Below are positions 1 to 13,400 of a DNA stretch of 64,000 nt, in pieces; position 1 is the stretch's first letter, and every line of letters begins with the position of its first letter. Origin of the DNA: Zygnema cylindricum (Eukaryota; Streptophyta; Zygnematophyceae; Zygnematales; Zygnemataceae); assembly GCA_037447655.1 (NCBI GenBank), contig JBBHKE010000838.1, positions 323,122-387,121 of the forward strand. The letters run 5' to 3'. Made by a program: the position numbers and the translations under genes. Under the pieces are notes generated by a model. It was not told the origin of the DNA and did no database searches. It was given only the letters and a program-made list of their open reading frames with translations.

Positions 1-355
1 GGGGACGGAGAAAAATAGCGAGGACTCTCCCTCGTCCAAAAATTTTACAAATCGTGTAGCGCGTGCGTGGTTCGTTTTTCATTCGCTGTACTTCCCTAAA
101 ATCACCTCCTCGAGGTGATTTTGGATAAGTTTTTTTTTGGGCTGGATTCTCTTGCCCGGGGGGTCGAAAAGGGGAAAACGCCAAAATGCGTTCACATAAC
201 GACAAACATGTCGTACATCCAAAGTATGAATTGACGTATACTTTAATTTGGTAAACATAATTTTTTCGTACGGTTAAAGTTTTTTTCAAAGTTCCCTGAA
301 TTTTAGGGCAAAAAGACAGAGAAAAGTATGTACTTTAATACATGGGGACGTACCC
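1..355 (-). mobile_element. Harbinger-like MITE, partial (cut by window start)
   Basis: Read on the minus strand, the element begins at 355 with GGGTACGTCCCCATGT, which matches the 16-bp terminal inverted repeat of the complete element at 39909-40603 (GGGCGTGTCCCCATGT) except at two positions. The flanking TTA (356-358) fits the 3-bp TWA duplication of PIF/Harbinger elements. The flank beyond it (359-490) is a repeat that also occurs at 56750-56890, where it continues without this element, so that copy acts as the empty site. A strong hairpin (AAAATCACCT / AGGTGATTTT around a 5-nt loop) lies at 99-123; related hairpins occur in the copies at 53.7 and 57.85 kb. No coding capacity is seen. The other end is outside the window. 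Confidence 0.6.
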
Positions 356-358
356 TTA

Positions 359-490
359 ATTGTTCCAATTTTTGGTCCGAATTTTTTAATTGGTCCGAAT
401 AGGTCCAAATACAATATGGGTCTTAAGGTCATATTGTATGTTTTGCATACAATAGGCATATTGTATGGGCCTACTTTCACCTACTTTTGA
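359..490 (-). repeat. Dispersed repeat shared with 56750-56890
   Basis: The reverse complement of this stretch is nearly identical to 56750-56890 (about 130 bp, only a few differences by eye). It contains short palindromes built on CATACAATATG. The shared block explains two look-alike short ORFs, which I do not regard as genes. Confidence 0.75.
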
Positions 491-659
491 ACTATATTAT
501 ATTCTACGAAATTGAACATGCTTTCGTGTATTTTTCATGGAGTCGAACTTAAGTCGAGAAACTGTATTGAACGCATCTAACACGACAACAGGGGTGTTTT
601 ACCTCCGCCAGGGTGGCTTCTGCGGTAGTGTTAACGGAGCCCAAGTGTTTAACATATAG

Positions 660-911
660 ACTGTACAGTGCATAAAAGATTTGAAGTACATATGCAACTG
701 TACCTCATTAGAGCTTGGATCCTACTGTACTGTCCACGACTGCAGCACTGGACTGTACAGTACAGTACTGTGTTTGGACGCTCTCTACCTACAGCGACAG
801 GAACGTTGACACGTGTCCCTCTGACACGCGCACGGGCGCATGTGCACCGTCTCTTCCGCGGTCTCTTCATTGTCTACCCCGCATATGCCATGGTGCCCTG
901 AGGATTACGCA
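660..911 (+). promoter_or_regulatory. Probable AIR9 promoter/5' leader
   Basis: This is the region just upstream of the AIR9 start. A TATA-like CATAAAAG is at 671-678. Palindromic GTACTGTAC/ACTGTACAGT words cluster at 660-775, and an ACACGTGT E-box-like core lies near 810. Two upstream in-frame ATGs exist (840 and 885). The transcription start cannot be located from sequence alone. Confidence 0.35.
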
Positions 912-1433
912 ATGGATCCGCGGAGAAGCCCCGATGTCCTATTACAGTCAACACCCCAGCCAGACACTGCTGTCCCATATTCTCCCATTGTTGGCCATGC
1001 GGCCAGTCGACAAAACTCTTCTAGGTCTTCGGGAAAAGACATTGAAAATAACACCATTGCTGCAAAGTCTAAACCAAATACGAAGGAAGTCAAAAGCCCT
1101 GGGAGTCCAATGCGGTCGAGCAATACGAAAGAGAGCAGTCTGAAGAGAAGCACCTCTGTTGGACGGGAAGTACCTGCCAGTGGCATGGGTTTGGGTCCAG
1201 GCATGCAGAAAGGAGCTGTCAAAGACGGAGGCATCGGTGCAGGAATCCCCGGAGGTAGCATAAGACGCCTGAGTGCAGGAAGGGACAAGGAACCTGCTGT
1301 TGGTGGGAAAGGTGCAGCACCTCAGGTTCCAAACTCAGCTGAGAGGCTGGTGACGAGACGTCGCTCCATGACGACAGCTGGAAGAGATGGTCGTCCAATA
1401 GCAGGACCTGATCTGAGGGGCCAAGATGATACT
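912..1433 (+). other. AIR9: AIR9 exon 1: Ser-rich basic N-terminal region
   Basis: This encodes residues 1-174, rich in Ser, Arg, Lys, Gly and Pro with many RRxS/SP sites and no fold that I can see. In characterised AIR9 the equivalent basic region, with the LRRs, binds microtubules. The exon ends in codon phase 0 at ACT|gtaag and joins directly into the first LRR. Confidence 0.85.
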
Positions 1434-4400
1434 GTAAGACATAGTGCCACTTGGTTTCAGCAATAAATTCGCAAATTATTGCTCGATTTTACTGAAGCCT
1501 TTAAATAAGTTTGCTGAAGCTGTTGGCCCGTCGATAAACATTTGATTTTGACAATGACGATCGATGGTTATCATTTTGGTGCTTAGAGTCAGTTCATGTC
1601 AAGGCTTTTCGTCAACAAGTATATTTGTTTGCTGAGCAACGGCTTGCTGTTGAGTGTACCAGCTCAGTATATTTGGAGAAGCTTGGAAGCTGTGCATCAT
1701 TTCATTATTCAGTCCTGCTGGGTTGACATTTCGGGATGTGCATTGCATCTCCGCAGAGACTTGATCTTCGGGCGCAGATGATTCGGAGTCTCAACTCGGA
1801 GTTGGTGTACCTCACTGCAAAGCTTGAAGTTCGGCACAATCTTTTTTCCTAAGCATATTGAGCATGCCTAAAAATTGTTTGTCTTGGATAACCAACAAAG
1901 ATACAGAAGCATGCAACTATTTTTCTCCTGAATATGCTCAGTAGCCTTTATGCCACATCTATTTGTTACAGCAGACACACATTTCCTAGTCTGCATATAT
2001 GAAGCGGTTGTCTTGTCATGGTGGTCTTTTCGTGCTGGAAAACATGTAGAGTTAAACTTTTTCAGTCAGGAGTTGCGTCCCAAGTGATTATTTTCTCAGG
2101 AGAGGTTCCATGCGCTGATTACACGAAAGATTCACTTGTCATTTTGGCATCAAGTCAGCTAGGTTTCGATTGGTAATATATTGCACACAGTTAGAATGAT
2201 TTTTTTTTCAGCACCCTTTAACTTGTTGTGGTGTGCCACATTGTTACGGCAGTTTGTCTATCTTCGGGACAACAAGCTTTCTTCTTTGGAGGGTATTGAA
2301 GTTCTGAAGAAAGTCAAGGTTTGTTTTCTCTCGCCTTTAAAAAAGGTTTAGGAATTTGGTTTGCAGGAACCCATTCAGGTACTCTCTTCTTGTTAGTTTA
2401 GCATTTCTGCTAGTGCTTCTTCCTGACAAGGCCAAGGAATTGTTTCAAGCAGGTTCTTGATGTGAGCTTCAACGAGCTGAAGGGTGCGTCCCTTTTGCCA
2501 CTCAGCAGCTGTAAGGCGCTTCAGGTTTGTCTTGCCCTAGACCTTAGCCTGCTTAATCACCTGCACTTTTGGTCCTAATTTCACAAGACGTTCAACCGTT
2601 TAGCCATTTTACTTGCAGATATCCTAGCTACTTCTCTTTTTTGTAAGTTTGACCATGCCTCGATTTGCAGTAGAGACATTAGAGTACATTACAGTGAGAC
2701 ATGATTGCCAAGTTTGCTTGTGAAAGTCTACCAGGTGATAGTTAATTTGGATGCAATGTGGATGTGCATTTGGTTCACTAAGCAGAGGAAAAGCCGCATT
2801 TGCTCAATATTACAAGTCTTTGTTTGTTAGACTAAAGCGCAGTTTTTGAACATAGCTTTGTAACTTCAATCTGTATCTAGATGGTGGTGTATGTGATGAG
2901 TGCTGCTCAGTGCGATATGCACTGCAGACAAAAAACATTGCGATGTAAGAAATGTTAAATTTTACTTTTTGGCAGAAGTTGGCCATTTACAGATAAAACT
3001 GGGTCGTTTGCTGAAGAAGACACCAAGACAGTGGAAAGTACCCAGATAGAACTCTGCTTCCGATTCTCATACCATGGCTAAATTCATGACACAATTCTTT
3101 TTATGCTTATGGAATTTTCTGTTTTTGGTTGGGGGAGGAATAATAGCAACTGTACTTGGCTGGCAATCACCTCACAACCCTAGATGATCTGCCAAAGCTC
3201 CCTAATCTTGAAGTAAGTTCTTTTGCGTTTGGTTGTGACATATTCCTCAGACGCAGATGTTTGTATTTTGTGTCTATAACTAGGGAGGCGAGAGAGTTAG
3301 GGACTTTATCCTGCTTTCCTTTTGTGTCCAGCTGGACGCATGTTTAGCCTACCCGTTCTTCGATATCGTACATTCCATCAAGTTTCATGGACAGACTTTT
3401 ACCTAAGCTGAGCTTTTTAATGTGCTTGCTAATTAGTAAGAATATGGAGAATGACAGTGGTTGATATTAGACAATATGCCATAGTTGGCCAGCCTTTTGG
3501 GCATTGACAGCAAGCTATGATTTGATAGTATCCCAGTTTTTCTGGTTGGGTGTACAGCTGAAGTTAGGATGATAAGGTAGGGTAGGCTGGTGATGGAGAC
3601 GTGTGTCATCTGCAGTGTGTTCTTGCAGGGGCATCTTTTTGGAGAAGGTTTTTTTTTCATTGAACTGTCAATACATTGTTTTTCTGCTTTTGTCCTTGGA
3701 CTTTCAAGGAGAGGATGTGAGTTTGCCCGGTTTTTTTCTTCAATTGTTGTTGAATTCACATTTCCTTTTGCCATTTGCAGTTTTTGTCAGTGGCACAAAA
3801 CGACATTCGATCTTTGTCGATGGCATCACAACCTAAACTTCAGGTCAGTTCTAGATTTTCATTGCTGTGTCTGTCGAAGTCTTTATTTGGCCTCAGAAGG
3901 GACACCGGCTGGGTGTCAAACCTGTTGCTCTCCTTCTTCTCACTCTCTCCCTGATTGTGTTTGCTCCGTCATTGTAAACCTTCCTTTAGGGAACTGGAAT
4001 GATTTTCTTTGATCCAAGGTTGGACCTAGTTTGATGATTTGTCATTTACACGTAGTTGTAAAATGGTCAATGTTTTCCTATGTTTATCAAATATAACCTC
4101 GGGGTACAATTCAATTTGTGGTGACTTGAGGGACCATGGTGCGTGCTCATAGTTAATATCCTTAGGTGGTCGATTTTGTCCATTTGAAATTAGCAATTTT
4201 TGGTTGTGTGTGTTATTGCAGATGAGAGAATTTTCCCCGCACTTAAGGTTTCCCACAATCTGTTTTACATTTAGCAAGCAGAGCAAATACGTTAATTTAG
4301 GTCCCTCTTCATTCAGTATTATGGTACTATCTTGATGTCATTTTTATGCCAGTGGTCAGCAGTCTGGACAATTCTTCCACGTGCTTGTTCGCTGCTTAAC

Positions 4401-7400
4401 ATCTCTATTGTTTTACAGGTGCTTGCTGCTAGTAAAAACAGGATTTCTACGCTTAAAGGCTTTCCTCTGCTTCCCTCACTTGAGGTATGATGCCAAATCG
4501 CACCAGACCCCACTGACGGCTTTAGAACGTTTGTGGTTACACTTCTTGAGTATGCCAGACATTTTCACGCAATAGTTTTTTTTTCTTTTAAATGGCTACT
4601 ACTACGGAATGCTTTTGGACGTTTTTCTATATTGCCGTATCAAGTTTGGAACATTCTATTTTAGCTTTGGCTTCCCCCCTTTTTTTCCTCCTTATGCGCG
4701 GGCTGAAGTTGACTTTGGGAGTATTCGAAGAGAATTTGGGAGTACAAAAAATGTGTATCTTGTATTACCGATGGTCTTACATTGGTTAACTTATCCCAGA
4801 CACGGTTGTTTGCCTGGACTGCGATTGTCTTAATTGCAGCCGTCCTCTAGTCCTTCACGCGCCAGTGGTAAAGGTGGTGTCTTAGTCGTTGTTGTGCTCT
4901 TAGTCCTTTCTCACATTAGCGGTAAAGATGGTTAAGTTGCGATGTCCTGACTCAATTGTTTGGTTTTCAACACAGCATTTGCGAGTTGAAGAGAATCCCG
5001 TATTGGACCTTCCATTCGTCGAAGCTGCAGCTGTGATTCTTGTAGGCCCAACACTGTCAAGATTCAACGACCATGGTACGTTCCATCACTGCAATGGTTG
5101 CAGATCTGTAGTTCAGCCAAACAATACAATGCTATGTACATTTGGGAACTAGGATTCAAGAAACATGACACAAATGATGTAGGATTTTATAGTATAATGA
5201 TGTAGGAATTATAGTATGAAATTGTACTACATTGAGTCTTCTTCATTCTGATCAAACCATGCCGAAGGGGAAGAGGTGCCATAGACAGATGTAGTTGCCC
5301 TTTCCGCTCCAATTTTTCTGGCCAACTTGTCCTGATGGTATGGAGCGAAGGTTGATAGGAATGGAGGGACAAAGGGCAGACATGAAGTAATGAGGCTGAA
5401 TCGAAATGGATGCAGTATACCGTAAGAACTGGTCGTGTAAATATTTAACAATTATTAAAAAACAAGGATCATAATTATCTTGGGAAAAAAGTCCAAGTCT
5501 TCAGAGATTTCAAATCCGTCGCCTCAAACAAACCCCCAGAAAGAAAAACCATCGACAGTATATTTAAATTCTGTATATACATGGCAAACGCTGGCATGGT
5601 TGTTAACATGCTATATTGCATTATTCTTACTCGTACTGTAAACAAAGTATAATTCTTAAAATTTGACGTGCTGTCGTCTACTCCTTTTGGTTCATTTTAG
5701 GAATACTATTTTACATGCACACCACATTCGACGAGTATTTGTAGAAAAAATGGGATATTTGAATCATTCGAATATTTGAACGGAGTTTGACATTTTGCTA
5801 GGGACTGCGTTTTTTCTTTTAGTTGAATCCATGGATGTGAAAATATGTCTATTTTCTTTCGATAATTTTTGATGTTCACGGATTTTCGGGGCAAAAATTT
5901 GACATATGCGGTCATCGTGGAAGAAATAATTGATGTCTAGAGATTTGAAGGGAGAAAAGTTGATCTGTGGATTTCCCTGACAGAAATGCCAAATATTTTG
6001 GTACACGGATGTTTGAATAACGAATGCGGTGACTGTGCGGTTTGATGATCTCTGATCAGAAAGGTTCAGACGAGTAGCTAATATTTTAGATTATAGTGTA
6101 CAATAAAAGGTAGGGTCACTGGCAATTTTAAAAACGTACGATTGACTCTATACAAATATATAAGATAGTCTTTGTCCATTTTAGAATTGAGAGGGGTTGG
6201 ACTAGTTGAAATTTTTTAAATTCCCAATTGTACAACCGTGTCGCACACGTGAGTTACCACTCGTTCCATACAGCAGTTGTCGACGGGTGGAGAGCGGAAA
6301 CAGTGCATTGCTCATCACTAGTAGAGTCAGTGAATTATTTGCGTTAACACTTGATTAGAATTATTTTTTTGCATCGTGGCTCATTATGGGATTCATAACT
6401 AAATAGTGTTATTAACAATTCTATGTTTCCGGGCTAAAAACAACACTACCTGGAATGAGAGTGATTAACCCTGATAGTCATTGGTCGTGCACCTTTCCAA
6501 TGTTTTTTCCAAAACCAGCGACCTGTCAGGGACACCATTACATGTTCCTTACATGTTCATGGTCCAATCTGACTCAAATCTTATGGATTCTGCTGGTTAT
6601 ATATTGCTCTCATACTTTTGTTGAAGTTGTTTTTTTTTTTTAGATTCTCAGACACCTACATGGTGGCAAATTTACCCTAAATTGTCAGACATGTGCCAGT
6701 GGTTTCCATTTTCTTCCATGTTTCGCACTGCGAAGCATTTCTAATGAATATTCTGAACATCTTCTCATCTATTTCCATGTAAAACTACCCCTCAAGTGTC
6801 AAATTTCATATTTTATTTTCAAAACACTTCTTGAGTGTGACATACCATCGTTTACCACACATAAATGCAAAACAATGTTAACCACAATGAAAAATATGGT
6901 TATTTTTTGTACATTAGCAAATGTTATTAATTTGTTATGATTTGGTTCAGGTAAATGATGTTAATATGCTTTTGGAAATATAGTAGTATAAATGATTTGA
7001 TGACATGTTTAAGTTACAAGGCTACATTTTGTAAATGTCTTAACTTGTTAACAAGTTACATCATTTACTCAATGTAACATTGACATAAAACCTACTAGTT
7101 GTACTTTTGTGAGCCGCATCACTTTTCATGTTACACAAACTTAAGAGAACAAAAAAAAACGTACGTCTTAACGCCAATTCATGGAACAAGCAACAACAAC
7201 AAAAAAATTAGACAGACTAATTAGAGTACTAATTAGACACAAACTACAGACTATCTATTGTGTTGCTTCCACTACAACATAAAACGATTCTGTTTTCACT
7301 GCTGCGTTGAAGCATAACAGCTTAACATAAGTGGTCTCACTCACAACTAATGCCATCTGTAAACACTGTTCAAAGTATATCGTATCTCAAAAAGTTTAAC

Positions 7401-10400
7401 TTGTAGGAAGTTATGGGTCCCATTGTACAATTTATTAACAAAATGAAATAATTTTGAGCCTCCAACTCTTGTTCAAATACCTGGTTCATATGGTATGAGG
7501 TACACATTTCATATTTTTCGCTTTTTCTTCAGAATCTGCTTGTTATCAGTATGGGCTCCTCAAGCTTAATTGTTTATTTCTACATGTGAAGCTTGTTGCT
7601 GAGTTGAGTGGGGCCTGTTACCTTATTGCTGGAAATCTGATTTGCAAATGTGAATTACATTTTTTACAGACATATCAGATGCTGACATCGAAACTGCACG
7701 ACAGTATCCTGGACATTCAGCCATGTGTATTCAGGAGGGATGGCAAATCTGTGCCAAGGAGGGAGCAGAAGGTCTGTACGTGTCTATTGAACCCATTTAG
7801 AAACTCGTGTGATTACTGGCTACTTTTTGAGTCTTTTGAACAATCTGTTTGCCTCGATGAATCACCTGCATGCCGAAACTTTGGAGAAACATACTTTTCA
7901 AAGGAATGTGAATCTAGCAGGATTTTCTATAAATTGATACTAGATGAGGCCAAAGTTGAGTTCAAGCTTCATGGGTTCCAAAATGCAGGTGGTGAAAGTT
8001 GCAGTAATGGTTCCTTCTTGTGCTAATTATAACTATTTATTGCAACTTTCCTGTGCTCTATGCCTTGATGCTGGCATGGACCGCTGCAATATTCTAAGGG
8101 ACCCATTGCTACTAACCTTGGATTCCAGAATATGACGACTTGTTCTTTTTACTGTTTGATTGATCTTAGGTTGTGAATGAGTTACGGTTTTGTTTTGAAG
8201 TCTACTTTTAAAGTTCTTTACAGCAGGCACTATTTCATTTGCCCTGAAATCTCATTTTTATCTCACTGTAGGCAGTCAGTTTATATGTTATATCTTGAGA
8301 TAATGTACTTTTATCCAGCAATGGGGTTCCATGGTATCTTTCTGGTTCTCTCTATTTTGTCTTAGTGTTGGACTTGTGAAGTTTGCCCTAGTTACTGCTG
8401 TTTGTAAATGGCTCTACCGTTTACGATTGCATTTGCAATATACAGAGCAACGCTTCTTCTTGCGTCTTTGACTTAAAATGAGAAGACTCATTTCATATCT
8501 GAAATGCTCTGCTTTTGCCTTGGACGGTGCAGAATCTATGCTACGTTTTTTGCAAGGACTTTGGAAACCCCTTATTCCGCAGGGCTATTTATTGAGAAAA
8601 GCTCAGATTGGTCATCCCCAGGAAGAGGAGCCTTGTCAATGTGAAGTGGAACTTGTCCCAGAATGGGGAAAGCCAGGGGACAGCCTCAGGCTGAAATATC
8701 AATGGCTAAAAAGTTGTAAAGGGGCATTGAACTTCACTCCAATTGAGGATGCGACAAGCCAGGTATGGTAAATGTCTCAAAAATGGACTGAGATTCCTTA
8801 TTGTCATTTTTTTTTGTAGGCTTCTCTAATCTGGTCATCTTGATGTTTCACACAGTGTGATGTGATACCGGTAAAGGGATGTCATTTTTTTGGCAGCCTC
8901 ACTTTGTCATTGATGGTCAGAGACGTTCTTGTGCCCAAGAACTGAAAGCCCATGGTTGTTTCAGTTTCATGTCTTAGGATGTTAATACTAGTCAAGTCCG
9001 GTTGCGTTTCATGCTCAAATTAACTGATTATGCCTCAAGGGACGAGACGAAGGTGACTGTTTCAGCTACCGTGTTTGACGACCGTCATCTCTCATGCTGG
9101 CTTATGAATACCTTTGTCTGTTTCCAGGACTATTGGCCAAGGTATGCAGATGTTGGCTCTTTTCTCAGAGTGGAGTGCATCCCTCTTATCCCAGGGCAGG
9201 AGCTTCCGCCTCTTGTTATGGTTACTTCTCCTGTCCTCAGAGGTACGTCGGTACACAAGTTCCAGTCGTGTCTCCCTTTACTGCGTTCTGTTATGTGTAT
9301 CTTACTCTCATATACCTTTTAGCTGCATAATTTCTATTCAAACAAAGGGTGTTTGTTTTTGGAGTTCTATGGTGATTAATTCCTCAGTAGTCAAATTATA
9401 ATGGCAGGCTATCCTGTTTGTTTTCTTGTGTACATTTGAAAAATGTTATCTGGCAAAACATTAAGCGCATATGTGCAATCCTGAGGTTATCCATACTGTT
9501 TTGTGCAATACCAGGATCTGGACAGCCCAGAATTGTCGGCATCAAAGTTACGGGTGAAACAATGGAGGGAGCCACATTGCGTGGCTCAGCTGATGTAGCT
9601 TGGTGTTCTGGCAATCCAGGGAAGTCTCTCGTTGGGTAAGCGACGTTCATATTAAGTTGAACATGTATTTCAGATACTAAAAGTGATTCTAAAGGTCTAT
9701 AGCTCTAGCGATACATGTGTCCTTACCAGACTATACAGTATCATGTGCACCTAGTGTTGTTTCTTCAACTTTATCGAAGTCCAAGAATTAGGAACGAGAA
9801 AATTTTCATCTTTTAGTTAACTTATGGATTGAGTGATGACGATTTATTAATGTAGACTGCTGTGATCCTGGGTTTGTATGGTGGCTTTACTTTCAAGAGC
9901 AGTTGGTGGCGATGCCAGGAAGGACGCCAGCCTGTTCCTATAAAGCATTCTGATGGACTGCTGGAATACAAACTTTCTCTAGATGATGTGGGGACTCGAA
10001 TTGAATTTGGGTACACCCCTGTGACGGCAGAGGGCAATCGTGGAGAGGGCTTGCGGGCAAGCACAAATGTTATTCGACCAGGTGAGTGTAAATATTGGCA
10101 GAGGAACCAGGTAGTACGCCAGATTGGTTGGTGTTTATCTGCTTAGCTTCTCCACCTTGTCGACTTAATCATGCAATCCTATGAGGCAACTATTCTGAAT
10201 AATGGATGCCTTTGTTTTATTGGAAATGTTTTGACTTTTCACACTGGCTGAGGCAAGTGCTTTTGCGCTTCATGCTAGCCTGTGCCCCCCTTTACTTTTG
10301 AAGAAGAGTAAAGAAAAATATTACATCAGCAATGAAATTGGTTGTTTAGGACTCAGTATCTCATGCGAGCTTTTGCCCTGCCTGCTCTTGCTGGATGTTG

Positions 10401-13400
10401 TCAGGCAAGGATGTTGGCACTTGGACTGTTCCTTTTTTTTTTGAAACATGGAATGGCATTAGAAACATTGTTGGTGCTATTTCATCGCAAGCTTTGGCAC
10501 ACACTTTGATGTTCAGTTGGCCTACATGCTGTCTTAGATTTTTTTTTTTTAATGTGGAGTGGCATCTGTAAAGCGTAGCTGCTCGGTGTGGTGAATTATT
10601 ATTCATTCACAAATTGAAGTTTAACTTGTCACTTTTATCACTTGGCTGAATGGACAGCTCCTCCAAAGATAAACGATGTGGAGATTGTTGGAGATCCTGT
10701 GATTGGTCATATGCTAACAGGATCTGGTAATTATTATGGCGGCCGAGAGGGTCTGAGCAGAGTTGAGTGGCTTCGCGAACATCCCACGTCAGGGTGAGGC
10801 CAATGCACCTTGGTACTTTTTTGAGTAGGGGACTGCTTCCTTTTTCACAGCTGCTTTGAGGCAGTGTAACACGTAAAGTTAACGACTTTCTATTCTTCTT
10901 GAATACGGCTGCTTCTAAGTTTTTTTTTTTTTACATCTTGTCCAGCCTGTTTAATTTTTATTATGTGCATCTACTTCCTCTTGCGACTGTTGGGGTTGCC
11001 CACAATAGTTTTGTTGCCACTGTTTTTATTGGCTCTGTAACGATATATATGACTATATATTATATATATTTTTATATGACTTTTTAAGAATACTGGGAGG
11101 GATTAGCTCTAATGACGCTTAAAATTTTAGGAAAAAACGTTTGCTTCTGATGTCTTGATGCAAATTTCCCTGCAAAGTCAGCGCTCTCATTAGCTGTTTT
11201 ATGCAGAAGTAACTTATTTGGCATTGCATATCTGTTTAACACCTGCCACTTAATGCAGTTTGCGTGTTTGGTTTATGCAGGCAGCTTACTTCTGTGGGCA
11301 GCCTTTCATTGGCTTATATAGTGCAGCCTGAAGATGTTGGTTCACGGCTTGTTTTCCAGTACACACCAGTTAGTAGTGAAGGTAGTGTTATTTGCTCATT
11401 GTGTAAGCTGTAAGTTTCTGGTTTATATGGTTGTGTTATTGACTGCGTTTTTCTGTTGGGACAAAATCTGCTGCTTTTTTTATGCTAGACAGACTGTTGT
11501 TTAAACTCTTAATTGGACTCACTTTCAGGGTCTGTTGAAACAATGTTACTTCAGTTGGAGATTTGCTTCAAACGTATGAATCTCTGGAAGTGGCTGCAGT
11601 ATTTAGGATTTGTTTAACAATTCTGGCATGGAAGTTTTTTTTGAGCTGGATCTCGTGCATGTTGGTCTGGTAATGCAGGGCTGGTGGGCAGCACTGTTTC
11701 AGTATATTCTGCAAAAGTTCTTCTAGGTAAAATAAACTCCTTTCATATGTGCTTACAGCTATTTATGACACGTTTACATTTTATTTCTGCTAAAATTTCT
11801 GAAAGCTTGTTTGGTTTTTGCCAAAGTGATAAACCTCACCATGTGAGGCAAGGACATGGAAAGCTGTAGTTGTTATTTTGAATTGAGAATTCTGGGGCTA
11901 ATTTGATTATGAAGTTTGTGCTGTTCCTCATCAGTGGTTGTTGAAAATGGCTGATATGGTGCAGCCCCCCCTCGAGTGTCGGATTTAGTTATTCAAGGAG
12001 ATTTGGTTGAGGGAGGCACGTTGTCAGTAACTGCAAAATATTCTGGCGGTGAAGAGGGGCCAAGTGTAATCCAGTGGTTTAAATCCAGGAATCCTACAGT
12101 TGTGAACACTGCAGATCTGGATGTGCTGCCCACCAGGGGACATTCAAAGGTACCGAGGTGCAAGGATTTCATAAGCGCTGCTTGATATTCCATGGTCATT
12201 GTGGATAAATTTTTACGGTTAAAGGATGACTGGAATTGCCGGAATGTCTGATGTATTTTTGCACAAGTGTGGTCCTAACAGGGCTAAAATTATGAGAGAA
12301 AAATCTGTATATCTTTAGCGGATTTTTCTTTTTGTATTTTCCCTCTATTTCTGCCTAATGTACAGCTATGTTTTAAAGTTATGCATTCAGTTCTGAAGTC
12401 TACGAAGCTAGGTCTAACCATTCTAAAAGCTGGAAGTTAGCCACCTACATGGCACTTTTTAAGGCCTCCAAAGTGCAGGTTAGCCATGTATGTGTTTTTG
12501 CACGTAATTTTCATTAACAGTGGAATCTTTGCTGCTCACAGGAGCTAGTTGTGCCACTGGAGGCAGTAGGCTATCACGTGGTGGTGAAGTATACACCTGT
12601 GCGTTCAGATGGCGAAACAGGAAAGGCACTGGTGGCTGTGACCCCGGGTACTGCTCAAAGTAAGCTTTGCTATCCTTTTTACTGGCGGTTTGATTCTGCT
12701 GTCGTGATTGGTGATTGTCATCACTTTATGACCGAATCTCTCCAGAGTAATACTTGTTGTTGCAAGTCTTTTTGTTTGCTGTCTTCTTTTTTATATATTC
12801 ATGGCAGTCCTTTTTCTTCTGATATGTTTCTGCAACTGTCGTAGTGGGAACATTCTGGATTCTTTAGGCTAATCAAAGCAAGCAACTTGTGGTGCAGTGC
12901 TACCGCCTATGGTGATGAGCATGAGCATGAGCGGAGAGATGGTGGAGGGAGGGACTCTGGTTGCCGGATATGCCTATTTTGGAGGATATGAAGGAAAATC
13001 ACAGTATGGCTGGCACCGTCACAAGGTGAGTTATGGCATGGGGTTGGAAAGGGGGCTTTGCCCCCAGAGTTTGATATAGCACGTGTTTTGGAAGTGTCCG
13101 TATGCTCTTTTTTTGGAGTTAAGCATGAAAGCAAGTCGAAGAATAAATATTCTACCACAGCCTCTGTATGTCGCCTTATATTTCCAGTGGCTTTTTCAAA
13201 GACATTTCTGTTTTTTTCTTTTATTATCGTTAGTAACAGTGGTCTAGCTGAAAGTGTCTGATGACTAGTTGATACAATCAGGTTCAAGTGCGTTGCAGCA
13301 ATGCTCTGTTTAATGATTCTAGTATATTACATTTTCCCTCAAGTGGATGCAGAAAAAGTCGTTGACAGTCCCTAACTTAAATTTTTTTATTTGTCCAGGG

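Noticed and set aside
99-123. Hairpin considered as a Helitron 3' end
   Set aside because: No CTRR end follows, and the surrounding copies have Harbinger-like inverted termini with TWA flanks.
715-1288. Alternative ORFs overlapping AIR9 exon 1 on both strands
   Set aside because: Shadows; only the 912 frame splices in phase into the LRR exons.
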